This document shows, piece after piece, positions 7,542-14,626 of a DNA stretch of 25,422 nucleotides. A program made the translations under genes and the position numbers. The stretch is taken from contig CAYGWJ010000227.1 of the NCBI GenBank assembly GCA_964353405.1, positions 1 through 25,422 of the forward strand, read 5' to 3'. This DNA is from JBGLNJ01 sp964353405 (lineage in GTDB: Bacteria > Chloroflexota > Anaerolineae > Fen-1058). The notes beneath the pieces are model-generated. The model saw only the letters and a list, made by a program, of their open reading frames with translations. It was not told the DNA's origin and did not search any database. The first letter of the stretch is position 1. The number at the start of each line of letters is the position of its first letter.

Positions 7542-8048
7542 ATGGACGAAACACCCGGACCCGAAATCAAAGTCAGGCGAGCCAAGCTCACGGACGCCAC
7601 GGCCATCGCCAGTTTTCTTTCCGACGCGACGCGCGGGCGCATCACCGCGGACCGCGCGCAGGTGCAGGAGCGCCTGGGGGCCAAAGGCTTTTTCCTGGCG
7701 CAGACAACGCGCATCGTCGGCCTGGCCGGCATGCGCGTAGAGAACCTCGTCGCGCGCGTTGAAGAGTTCATTGTGCATCCGCCGTCATTCCGGTCTGTGG
7801 CCAGCAAGGCCCTGCTGGACAATGTCGAATCCGAAGCTGACCGCCTCAACTGCGAAGTGGTGTTGTTATTCGTCCACGTGGATGCTGCGCCGGCGGCCTA
7901 CGAGCTGTACCAGAGCTGCGGCTACCAGGAGCAGGAGATGAACGCCTGGCCGCCCGCCTGGCGCGTTTCGGCGGAAGAGTTTGGCGGGGCAGACCGCTTT
8001 GTGATGGCCAAGCGACTGCGCGAGGAGCTGGTCACGCGGCCCATCTAG
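7542..8048 (+). CDS. GNAT-like N-acetyltransferase
   Basis: The 168-residue protein begins KVRRAKLTDATAIASFLSDAT, a typical GNAT first strand and helix. It contains VEEFIVHPPSFRSVASKALL where family members have the acetyl-CoA loop, and ends with AAYELYQSCGYQEQE, the usual final helix and strand. The acetyl-CoA pyrophosphate loop (R/Q-x-x-G-x-G/A) is poorly conserved, so substrate binding may be atypical. The start at 7542 is supported by GAGGG at 7532-7536, 5 nt upstream. The substrate is unknown. It stands alone after the repeat region and before the small membrane protein gene. Confidence 0.7.
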   Translation: MDETPGPEIKVRRAKLTDATAIASFLSDATRGRITADRAQVQERLGAKGFFLAQTTRIVGLAGMRVENLVARVEEFIVHPPSFRSVASKALLDNVESEADRLNCEVVLLFVHVDAAPAAYELYQSCGYQEQEMNAWPPAWRVSAEEFGGADRFVMAKRLREELVTRPI

Positions 8049-8060
8049 TGTAATGCGTGA

Positions 8061-8085
8061 CACGTGACACGTGAGCGTTGCTCAC
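8061..8085. repeat. CACGTG double palindrome and hairpin
   Basis: Two CACGTG hexamers (8061-8066 and 8068-8073) are separated by one base. They overlap a perfect 6-bp stem, GTGAGC-GTT-GCTCAC, at 8071-8085. It lies between the acetyltransferase stop and the next ribosome binding site. It could be an operator or a fragment of an interspersed TGACACG repeat. Confidence 0.45.
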
Positions 8086-8109
8086 TTTCACATGTCGAGG
8101 AGTCATCGA

Positions 8110-8352
8110 ATGGCAAGTATCGTCGAGTTTTACAACAAACATCCCAAGCTTGTAGCCTGGGCTGTGCTGGCGATTGGCATGGTCATCATGTTGCTGTGGT
8201 CGGCTAAGGACGTGGGACTGCTGCCCACGCAGACGCTCGCCCTGGTCCTTGCCACCATCGGGTTGGCCGGGCTGTGCGTGTGGATCATCGGCTGGGAAGA
8301 TTCGGACGAGGAAGAATCGCAGCAAGCCGCGCCGGCGCAAGACAAAAAGTGA
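8110..8352 (+). CDS. small two-helix membrane protein, unknown function
   Basis: This 80-residue protein has two predicted membrane helices (about residues 14-31 and 42-61), a short lysine/histidine-containing N-terminus and an acidic, Gln/Ala-rich tail (from EDSDEEESQQ). The ATG at 8110 is favoured by GAGGAG at 8097-8102, 7 nt upstream; an upstream in-frame start at 8071 would be read through the palindrome. I do not recognise the family. It ends 36 bp before a strong terminator, so it closes this rightward unit. Confidence 0.7.
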   Translation: MASIVEFYNKHPKLVAWAVLAIGMVIMLLWSAKDVGLLPTQTLALVLATIGLAGLCVWIIGWEDSDEEESQQAAPAQDKK

Positions 8353-8387
8353 CCCGGCACAGGCCGCAAGAAAAAATCCAAACCAAA

Positions 8388-8424
8388 ACGCCCGCGAGGG
8401 ACTGCCTCGACGGGCGTTTTTGTT
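8388..8424. terminator. bidirectional Rho-independent terminator
   Basis: ACGCCCG-CGAGG (8388-8399) pairs with CCTCG-A-CGGGCGT (8405-8417) with a single bulge. It is followed by TTTTTGTTT on the plus strand. On the left side the plus strand is A-rich (about 8370-8388), giving a T-rich run when read on the minus strand. It sits between two convergent genes and can serve both. Confidence 0.85.
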
Positions 8425-8443
8425 TGCCCAGTGGCGCGCCAAG

Positions 8444-9397
8444 CTACCACCATACAAAGAACGAAGTCTGCGTTTCCGTGACCAACGCCGCCCACAAGGC
8501 CTTGACCTGGACGACAACAGACTGGCCGGGATAGAGTTGGCCCAGGTCGAACGACATCTGTGAGTGACCGTTGGCATCGGTCGGCGGAAGCGGCTCGCTC
8601 CGGTCGCCAGAGGAAAAGCGCACAACGGCTACCGACGCCGCACCCTGCACAGGCTTGCCACGCTGATCGAGCACATAGACGTGCAAGGTCTGCTGTCCAC
8701 TTGGCCCGGTGATGGCATAGCGCAATGAAGCCGTCGCGCGCAGCGACGTGATCTGCGGGACATCCGGAGCTATCGTCGACGCGATGGGTTGAAGGAATGA
8801 GGGATCCAACCGCGTCGTCGCGTAAATCTCGCCCAGCCTGCCCAACTGCACGCGCTGGTCGGACGGCAGCTCGGGATGCCATTCCATGCGCGCCCGCTGC
8901 AAGTACTGAACAAATCGCCCGTTTTCCAGCTTGAACTCTGTGATGGGATAGCCCAATATTTCCAGCCCGCCGTGCGCATCGAAATAATTCAGGAACGCGT
9001 AGACCAGGGTGTGACCGGTTTCGGAATAGTAACGGCGATTCGGGTCGTTGGCAGGAGGTATCTCGGCGGCAGGAATTGACGGCATGGCATAGCCCAGCTC
9101 CGTTCCCAGCCGGCCCAGCTCGACCTTGCGCGGGTCGGGGTTTTCCGGGTGAGCTTCCATCCGCGCCTTTTGGAAATATTGCGCCTGCCGCCCGTTCTCG
9201 ATAAAGACTTCGGTCAGCGGGTAGCCAAAGATTTCCAGCCCACCGCGAGTGCTGAAAAAGCGCAGGAAATCACCCTGAACCGTGTGGCCGGTCTGAGGAA
9301 AGTACTGGCTGGCGGGCGCCTGCGCCTGGACGCTCAAAGTCCCAATGAGCGCCGCGGCAACCAGCGCAATCGTGATGAGCAATTGTATGCGTCGCAT
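8444..9397 (-). CDS. secreted protein with two GYP/ENGR repeats and an Ig-like tail
   Basis: The 317-residue product has a signal peptide (RRIQLLITIALVAAALIG, likely cleaved near VQAQA). Two homologous blocks of about 70 residues follow (32-101 and 123-191). Each has the order TGHT, GGLEI-GYP, T-E, ENGR, QY, ARME-HPE and LGRLG. Repeats of this kind are familiar from secreted Chloroflexota proteins, often next to cell-wall or sugar-related domains, but their function is unknown to me. Residues 210-317 look like a beta-sandwich of bacterial Ig type (ITGPSGQQTLHVYVLDQRGKPVQGA). The ATG at 9397 is chosen because it starts the signal peptide and follows a GGAGG (plus strand 9401-9405), though the 3-nt spacing is short. 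Confidence 0.75.
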   Translation of the reverse strand: MRRIQLLITIALVAAALIGTLSVQAQAPASQYFPQTGHTVQGDFLRFFSTRGGLEIFGYPLTEVFIENGRQAQYFQKARMEAHPENPDPRKVELGRLGTELGYAMPSIPAAEIPPANDPNRRYYSETGHTLVYAFLNYFDAHGGLEILGYPITEFKLENGRFVQYLQRARMEWHPELPSDQRVQLGRLGEIYATTRLDPSFLQPIASTIAPDVPQITSLRATASLRYAITGPSGQQTLHVYVLDQRGKPVQGAASVAVVRFSSGDRSEPLPPTDANGHSQMSFDLGQLYPGQSVVVQVKALWAALVTETQTSFFVWW

Positions 9398-9451
9398 CGG
9401 CCTCCGGCTGTGGGGGACAGCCAGGTGAAATTTTACACCTGCCCGGCCATT

Positions 9452-9479
9452 TTGGCAACTGGCTAGCCTGTGGTACAAT
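9452..9479 (+). promoter_or_regulatory. promoter giving a nearly leaderless transcript
   Basis: TTGGCA (9452-9457) and TACAAT (9474-9479) are separated by 16 bp, and the -10 box is extended (TGG before TACAAT). Transcription would begin near 9486, about 3 nt before the ATG at 9489, with no ribosome binding site. Confidence 0.6.
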
Positions 9480-9488
9480 CTTGCCGCC

Positions 9489-10394
9489 ATGAAAGACACC
9501 CCCGAAATCGGACAGATCATCCGCCTGGACGTGACGCTGCGTGGGTCAGGCCTGTGGCTCGGCCCCATCTGGGCCCTCGTCTGCGGCATCATCGCTTCCA
9601 GTGGATGGAAGTGGAACACCACCTCGGTATTGCAGGTCGTGCTGTTGTTTTTCCTGGTCGAAGGCGCGTGGGCCACGTTGTGGGCCGCCGCCGCCGAAAC
9701 CGATTGGGCCACGCCCGCCAAGGAATGGGGCAAGTCCGCTGCGGCTCCCGCCCCCGCCCTGCCCTACACGCAGCCCAACACGCCCGGCGACCGCGCGCTG
9801 CGCTGGTATTCGCACACGGTCGAGTGGTGGCGGGAGCATCTACGCCCCGCCATCGGCCGTACGGCGTCCACGATTGTCCTGTGTATCGCGTTGGGCGCGG
9901 CGCTCTCGGCGGTGCTGGGCTGGCCCATGCTGGCACTGTCCGCCGCCGCCGCCGCAGTTGTGCAGTTGGGCGTTATCATTGGACGCGGAACCGGTCGCCC
10001 CCTCCCCGCACTCAAAGCCACGCTCGAAATCGGCCTGGTATGGTTGGCGGCGTACGTCGTCTTTGCGCCCCCGACCGTGGCCCCGGTGACGACCGTGACA
10101 TCGGCGCTGGTCGCCGCCGCTTTTACCGCTGCTTATGGCGCGGGCCTCGCACTCATCGAGGGCGGGAAAAGAGCCACGGTGTGGAATACGGCCCAGTTCG
10201 CAGTGGCCACGCTGCTGATGTTGATGCGCCAGCCGGTGGCCGCGTTGGCGGTATTTTTCATCGTCCTTCCCCAATTGCTGCTGGAACCGACGATGCGTCG
10301 GGCAGCTACAGCGGCAACCGGCGTCTGGTTCGTCCGCAGCACGCAGGCATGGCTGATGCTGGGGATGCTTCTGGCCGCCCTCGCGCTCTCGTAG
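9489..10394 (+). CDS. polytopic membrane protein, unknown function
   Basis: The 301-residue protein has about seven or eight hydrophobic helices, near residues 20-39, 44-67, 125-165 (probably two), 174-195, 197-225, 235-268 and 284-301. A soluble loop lies at about 68-120, containing two tryptophan-rich patches (RWYSHTVEWWREHL). No catalytic motif is seen; the layout recalls UbiA-like prenyltransferases, but the DxxxD motifs are absent, so I do not assign it. The start is set by a promoter whose -10 box ends 9 bp upstream, implying leaderless translation. The methyltransferase gene begins 16 bp after the stop, so the two are probably co-transcribed. Confidence 0.65.
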   Translation: MKDTPEIGQIIRLDVTLRGSGLWLGPIWALVCGIIASSGWKWNTTSVLQVVLLFFLVEGAWATLWAAAAETDWATPAKEWGKSAAAPAPALPYTQPNTPGDRALRWYSHTVEWWREHLRPAIGRTASTIVLCIALGAALSAVLGWPMLALSAAAAAVVQLGVIIGRGTGRPLPALKATLEIGLVWLAAYVVFAPPTVAPVTTVTSALVAAAFTAAYGAGLALIEGGKRATVWNTAQFAVATLLMLMRQPVAALAVFFIVLPQLLLEPTMRRAATAATGVWFVRSTQAWLMLGMLLAALALS

Positions 10395-10410
10395 AGCGCC
10401 TATTCCCCCG

Positions 10411-11235
10411 ATGGTACACCTGGCGCTTGTCCTCGCCGCCGTCGCGCTCTTGGCAGCTCTTGCTTACTGGGAACTCGTGCTCGCCGAAGGCGCTCACCTG
10501 GGGCCGCGCGCGGTGGCCAGCCTTTACGATCTCGTCGCTCGGCGGTATGACCGCATCAAGCAATTCGACCCGGCCTACGAAGAATGGTTCATCGGCGAGC
10601 CGCTGGCCCAGGCTTTGTCCCACGTGCGTCATCCACTCGTGCTGGACGTGGCGACGGGCACTGGACGTTTGCCGCGCACGCTGTTGGCACAGCCGAACTT
10701 GGCCGGCCACATCATCGGATTAGATAGCTCGCGCGCCATGCTGGCGCAGGCCGCGCTCAACGCCACGGATCGGCTCACACTCATCTGGAAAAATGCCACC
10801 CGCCTGCCGTTCGACGACAACACCTTTGACGCCGTGACGTGCCTGGAAGCGCTCGAGTTCATGCCAGACACGGCCAAGGCGCTGGGCGAAATCGTCCGCG
10901 TGTTGCAGCCCGGCGGCGTGCTGCTGGTGACCAATCGTGTGGGACCGTGGGCCAGATTCCTCCCCGGCCACACACAAAACCCGCCGGCCTTTGAAGCACT
11001 GCTGGCTTCCTTTGGACTGGAACAAATCCAAACACAGACGTGGCAAGTCGAGTATAATTTGGTTTGGGCGATCCGGCCCGGGCGCGCCATCAGGCTTGAA
11101 GACAGATCCACAGCCGAGATTCTGCGCTGTCCTCACTGCCGGCAACGCCTGACGCGCCGTGACGCCTCGCTTGTGTGCGAGTGCGGGCGAACGTATCGCG
11201 TCGCATCGGATCGTGTGATCGAGATGATACGGTGA
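10411..11235 (+). CDS. membrane-anchored SAM methyltransferase with C-terminal zinc ribbon
   Basis: The 274-residue protein starts with a membrane helix (residues 1-22, LALVLAAVALLAALAYW). It continues with a class I methyltransferase domain: motif I VLDVATGTGRL, acidic residue in IGLDSS, NATRLPFDDNTFDAVTC, and a post-motif LQPGGVLLVTNR. It ends in a Trm112-like treble-clef segment, CPHC...CECG. The methyltransferase part resembles the UbiE/Methyltransf_11 group. The acceptor is unknown; a lipid or quinone would be consistent with the membrane anchor and the upstream polytopic membrane protein, but this is inference. No ribosome binding site is obvious; the 16-bp spacing suggests coupling to the gene before. 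Confidence 0.8.
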   Translation: MVHLALVLAAVALLAALAYWELVLAEGAHLGPRAVASLYDLVARRYDRIKQFDPAYEEWFIGEPLAQALSHVRHPLVLDVATGTGRLPRTLLAQPNLAGHIIGLDSSRAMLAQAALNATDRLTLIWKNATRLPFDDNTFDAVTCLEALEFMPDTAKALGEIVRVLQPGGVLLVTNRVGPWARFLPGHTQNPPAFEALLASFGLEQIQTQTWQVEYNLVWAIRPGRAIRLEDRSTAEILRCPHCRQRLTRRDASLVCECGRTYRVASDRVIEMIR

Positions 11236-11278
11236 AGCGACCCGGTCATTCGTCCTTCGGCTTCAAAAAGGAGCGGAG

Positions 11279-12367
11279 ATGAGCACCGAAAAACTTCGCG
11301 TCGGAGTGATCGGCACAAGTGGGTGGGCCGACCGGGAACACTTGCCCGGCCTGCAAGCTCGGCCTGACGTAGACGTGGTGGCATTGTGCGGGCGCAACCC
11401 TGAACGGCTCGAAGCGATGGCAGCCAAGTACAACGTGCGTCAGACCTTTGGCGATTGGCGCAGGCTTGTAGCGCGCGCCGGGCTGGATGTGCTGGTGATC
11501 GTGACGCCCAACGTCCTGCATCACCCTCAAGCCATGGCCGCCCTTGACCTGGGCATGCACGTCATCTGCGAAAAGCCACTGGCGCTGAACGCGACTCTGG
11601 CCCGCGAGCTGGCCGCCCGCGCCGATGCGGCGAACGTCAAGACGCTGACGTTTTTCACGCACCGCGCCGTGGCCGCCGCCGCGCACGTCAAGCGCCTCGT
11701 CGGCGAAGGCTTTCTGGGCCGGCCCCTCTACGTTAACGCCATGTACTTGTCCGCGTCGCACCTCGACCCGAACAGGCCACTGGCCTGGCGCAACGTGCGC
11801 GCCCAGGCCGGCGTGGGAGCGTTGGGCGACGTTGGCACACACTTGATTGACCTGGTGCGCTGGTGGCTGGGCGACTATACACGGGTGGTGGGCCAATGGC
11901 AGACTGCCTTCCGCGAGCGTCCTGGCGGCGTGGCCGATGCCGACGACGCGACGGCTTTCCTGGCACAACTGGACTGTGGCGCGCAAGCGACCTTTCAGCC
12001 CAACCAGTTGATGGCAGGACGCGGCAACTATCAGCGCATCGAGCTGGCCGGGACCGAAGGCTCGCTGATCTATGAAGCCGAGCCGGGCTATGACCAGACA
12101 TGGGAAGGCCGCCTTTACGCCGGGCGAACGGGCACCTACGGCCTTCGCCCGGTGCGCCTGCCCAAGGAATTGAGCGCAGACCTTGCGACGCCCGACGAGA
12201 CTGCGAACCGCAATGAGGTCTATCGCCGCCTGACCGACCCGTTCTTTAAAGCTATCCGCAGCGGCGGCCCGGTCTCGCCGGATTTTCACGACGGCGCGGC
12301 GGTGCAAGCCGTGGTGGATGCGGTAGCCCAGTCCATCGAAACCGGCAAGTGGGTGAATGTGCTATAA
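11279..12367 (+). CDS. Gfo/Idh/MocA family oxidoreductase
   Basis: This 362-residue NAD(P)-dependent dehydrogenase has the N-terminal Rossmann segment RVGVIGTSGWADREHLPGL, the family signature EKPLA from residue 98, and a C-terminal alpha/beta domain with GVGALGDVGTHLIDLVRWWLG, including the conserved histidine of the active-site helix. Members oxidise or isomerise sugars, inositols and related polyols. The substrate cannot be fixed from the sequence. AAGGAG at 11268-11273 lies 5 nt before the ATG. The last codons overlap an extended -10 promoter element that probably drives the next gene. Confidence 0.88.
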   Translation: MSTEKLRVGVIGTSGWADREHLPGLQARPDVDVVALCGRNPERLEAMAAKYNVRQTFGDWRRLVARAGLDVLVIVTPNVLHHPQAMAALDLGMHVICEKPLALNATLARELAARADAANVKTLTFFTHRAVAAAAHVKRLVGEGFLGRPLYVNAMYLSASHLDPNRPLAWRNVRAQAGVGALGDVGTHLIDLVRWWLGDYTRVVGQWQTAFRERPGGVADADDATAFLAQLDCGAQATFQPNQLMAGRGNYQRIELAGTEGSLIYEAEPGYDQTWEGRLYAGRTGTYGLRPVRLPKELSADLATPDETANRNEVYRRLTDPFFKAIRSGGPVSPDFHDGAAVQAVVDAVAQSIETGKWVNVL

Positions 12368-12368
12368 T
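12360..12368 (+). promoter_or_regulatory. extended -10 element, likely promoter of the FAH-family gene
   Basis: TGCTATAAT (12360-12368) is a TG-N extended -10 box overlapping the stop codon of the upstream dehydrogenase gene. No good -35 box is visible. The leader would be about 170 nt and would contain the MITE-like hairpin. Confidence 0.4.
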
Positions 12369-12416
12369 CAATGGATCATTTTAGACTTGCCACGTATGCG
12401 GTTCATCCAATCAACC

Positions 12417-12528
12417 GGTCCTAGACCCAATACTGTTTAGATAAGGCCGGAGTCTAGCCTTTAGGCGGGCAAACACCGGCTGAAGCCTTGACTCCAATGC
12501 GCTAACTAAACCGTATTGGTCCTAGACC
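12417..12528. mobile_element. MITE-like hairpin element with apparent target duplication
   Basis: An exact 10-bp direct repeat GTCCTAGACC flanks the element (12418-12427 and 12519-12528). Inside are terminal inverted repeats of 13 bp, CAATACTGTTTAG (12428-12440) and CTAAACCGTATTG (12506-12518), matching at 12 of 13 positions. A second, inner inverted repeat pairs 12449-12466 with 12478-12495 at 14 of 18 positions. The 91-bp element has no coding capacity. The structure is that of a non-autonomous miniature transposable element; the parent transposase is not in the window. Confidence 0.7.
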
Positions 12529-12548
12529 GAAATCAAAGAGGCAATCCC

Positions 12549-13316
12549 ATGGTCATCATCCGTTACCCATCCACCGCGGGCCCGGCTTACGGCCTGGTGG
12601 AAAACCACGTCGTCTACGCGTTGGAAGGTGATGTATTCGGCGCCTTTCAAAAAGGCCAGGAGGTCGGCCCGCTGGAAAATGTGACGCTGCTCGCCCCCCT
12701 CCAGCCGGGCAAGATCATGGCGATTGGCCGCAACTATGCCGAGCACGCGCAAGAGCACGGCGCGGACATTCCTAAAGAGCCGCTGTTATTCCTCAAAGCG
12801 ACCAGCGCCGTCATCGGCCCGGACGAGCCGATCGTGCTGACGCCACTGTCTGAACGAGTGGAGCACGAAGCCGAGTTGGCGTTGGTGATCGGCAAGCGCG
12901 CCAAGAACGTGCCGGAAGACAAAGCCTGGGAGGTGGTCCTGGGCGTGACGTGCGGCAACGACGTGACTGCGCGTGACCTTCAGCGCAGCGACGGGCAGTG
13001 GTCACGCGCCAAAGGCTTTGACACGTTCTGCCCCCTGGGGCCATGGATCGTCACGCACCTCCAGCCGGAAGACATTGGCGACCTGGGCATCACGTGCCGC
13101 GTCAACGGCGCGATGAAGCAGATGGGCTCCACGCGCGACATGATCTTTACGCCGGCCCGGTTGATCGCCCACATCACGGCGGCAATGACGCTCTTTCCCG
13201 GCGACGTGATCATGACCGGCACCCCGGCCGGCGTCGGCCCGCTCAAGGCCGGCGATGTGGTACAAGTCGAGGTCGAGGGCATCGGAGTGCTGCGCAATCC
13301 GGTCGTCGCACCCTGA
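12549..13316 (+). CDS. fumarylacetoacetate hydrolase family protein
   Basis: The 255-residue protein carries the FAH C-terminal fold: IMAIGRNYAEHAQEHG, metal ligands Glu107 and Glu109 in HEAELALVIG, Asp138 in GNDVTARDLQ, and the GDVIMTGTPAGVGPLKAGD finishing motif. Relatives include acylpyruvate hydrolase/oxaloacetate decarboxylase (FAHD1-like), HpcE-type isomerases and ureidoglycolate lyase; the exact reaction is uncertain. The ATG at 12549 follows AAAGAGG by several bases, while an in-frame start at 12516 would lie inside the mobile element. It converges with the zinc dehydrogenase gene, with only 17 bp between the stops. Confidence 0.88.
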   Translation: MVIIRYPSTAGPAYGLVENHVVYALEGDVFGAFQKGQEVGPLENVTLLAPLQPGKIMAIGRNYAEHAQEHGADIPKEPLLFLKATSAVIGPDEPIVLTPLSERVEHEAELALVIGKRAKNVPEDKAWEVVLGVTCGNDVTARDLQRSDGQWSRAKGFDTFCPLGPWIVTHLQPEDIGDLGITCRVNGAMKQMGSTRDMIFTPARLIAHITAAMTLFPGDVIMTGTPAGVGPLKAGDVVQVEVEGIGVLRNPVVAP

Positions 13317-13330
13317 CGAATCTCGATTCG
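13317..13330. repeat. short hairpin between convergent genes
   Basis: CGAATC-TC-GATTCG forms a 6-bp stem in the 17-bp gap between the two convergent stop codons. It lacks a T-run, so it is at best a weak terminator or a transcript-end stabiliser. Confidence 0.35.
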
Positions 13331-13333
13331 GCG

Positions 13334-14386
13334 CTAGGCGGCCTGCACATCCAAAACGATCTTGAGCGTCTTCAGGTCCTCGCCGTCAACCTTTTCAAAA
13401 GCAGTGGTAATGTCCTTGAGCGGCATCTGGTGGGTGATGAGCCATTCAGGGTGCAGCAAGCCTTTCTCCATCAGTCGAATGGCGCGCGGGAACTCGCCCA
13501 GCGTCACGCGCGAGGCGATGATCTGCGCTTCCTTGATCACCAGCGTCTTCCAATGCACGGCCGAGAGTTGCTCGCCCAGTCCCGCCGTCACAATCCGCCC
13601 GGCGGTGCGGATCATCTTGACCGCCTGCGCCAGCGGCGCTTCCCGTCCGGCCACCTCGTGATAGTGGCCGACGCATTCGATCACACAATCCACGCCGACG
13701 CCCTGTGTAATCTCCATCACTCGTGCGACCGGGTCCTCTTGCGCGACGTTGATCGTATACGCCGCGCCGAGCCGGCGAGCCATCTCCAGGCGGAACGGCT
13801 GGAGGTCGGTGACCATCGTCAGGGCGGGACTGGCGCTGTGGCACAACACGTCGAGCACCGCCAGCCCCAGCTTGCCCGCGCCCAGAATCGCCACCGTCTC
13901 GCCCGGCTGCACCTGTCCGCGCTGCAAGACGTGATGCCCCAGCCCAAACATCTCCACCATCGGCGCGTGAGCCATCGGGACGTTATCGGGCAAGCGATAG
14001 AGATGGCTGACCGGCACGGCGACGTATTGTCCGAACCCGCCGTCGAGGTCAACGCCCAACAGCTTGAGCGTGCGGCAAGCGTTGAGGTGACCTGTGAGGC
14101 ACGCGGGGCAGTTGTGACAAGAAATGATCGGATCAACGACAACGCGGTCGCCAGCCTTGAACTCTTTCACATCCTGGCCGACCTGTCGAATCACGCCGCC
14201 GAACTCGTGTCCCTGGATGGCGGGGAACTTGACTCGCTCGTGAAACTCGCCGCGATAGATGTGAACATCGGTGCCGCAGATGCCGGCGAAACCGGACTCG
14301 ACCAACACCTCGTCGGGCTTGAGGCGCGGGTCGGGCGCATCGCCCAGACGGATGTCACGATCGTTATATAAAATACCTGCTTTCAT
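13334..14386 (-). CDS. zinc-dependent alcohol dehydrogenase (threonine/sorbitol dehydrogenase-like)
   Basis: This 350-residue medium-chain dehydrogenase has the catalytic zinc ligands Cys37 (GICGTD), His60-Glu61 (GHEFGG) and probably Glu145. The four structural zinc cysteines are Cys90, 93, 96 and 104, and the nucleotide-binding motif is GAGKLG (169-174). An aspartate after the second Rossmann strand (VTDLQPFR) suggests NAD+ rather than NADP+. It would oxidise a secondary alcohol, polyol or amino alcohol; the substrate is not determined. The ATG at 14386 is preceded by GAGGAG (plus strand 14394-14399). A longer frame back to 14689 only overlaps the divergent lut leader. The shared promoter region hints at a metabolic link with lactate use. 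Confidence 0.9.
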   Translation of the reverse strand: MKAGILYNDRDIRLGDAPDPRLKPDEVLVESGFAGICGTDVHIYRGEFHERVKFPAIQGHEFGGVIRQVGQDVKEFKAGDRVVVDPIISCHNCPACLTGHLNACRTLKLLGVDLDGGFGQYVAVPVSHLYRLPDNVPMAHAPMVEMFGLGHHVLQRGQVQPGETVAILGAGKLGLAVLDVLCHSASPALTMVTDLQPFRLEMARRLGAAYTINVAQEDPVARVMEITQGVGVDCVIECVGHYHEVAGREAPLAQAVKMIRTAGRIVTAGLGEQLSAVHWKTLVIKEAQIIASRVTLGEFPRAIRLMEKGLLHPEWLITHQMPLKDITTAFEKVDGEDLKTLKIVLDVQAA

Positions 14387-14433
14387 TGAACGTCTCCTCG
14401 CATAAGATGAGCTTGCTCTCGTCGAATTTTCGT

Positions 14434-14462
14434 ATGATACTACGTTGCGCCCGTTTTGCCAA
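14434..14462 (-). promoter_or_regulatory. promoter for the zinc dehydrogenase gene
   Basis: On the minus strand, TTGGCA (plus-strand 14462 down to 14457) and TATCAT (14439 down to 14434) are 17 bp apart. The promoter is interlocked with the plus-strand promoter at 14445-14473. Confidence 0.55.
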
Positions 14463-14473
14463 AAGAGTATAAT
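14445..14473 (+). promoter_or_regulatory. promoter for the lut operon
   Basis: TTGCGC (14445-14450) and TATAAT (14468-14473) are 17 bp apart. Transcription would start near 14480, leaving a leader of about 147 nt. The leader opens with a GCGGG...CCCGC stem (14483-14487 with 14498-14502). Confidence 0.6.
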
Positions 14474-14626
14474 GGCGCTTGCGCGGGCGAGGCTTGTCCC
14501 GCCGCTACAACAGCTGGCCGAGCCTGACGCATGAATGACCCCGACCCGTTCGTCCACGAGTCGGCATCCATACCGGCAAAAATCACTGCAGGCAACCCTC
14601 GCAAGGATGAGCATGAGAGGCAAACC

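Noticed and set aside
9470..10723. 417-residue plus-strand open frame overlapping two genes
   Set aside because: Low-complexity Arg/Pro-rich translation out of frame with the membrane protein and methyltransferase, which are well supported.
13043..14371. 442-residue plus-strand open frame across the zinc dehydrogenase gene
   Set aside because: Antisense shadow; the minus strand holds all zinc ligands and the Rossmann motif in one frame.
14531..14626. ATG start at 14531 for lutA
   Set aside because: No ribosome binding site and the extra 32 residues have no LutA counterpart; kept as an alternative.
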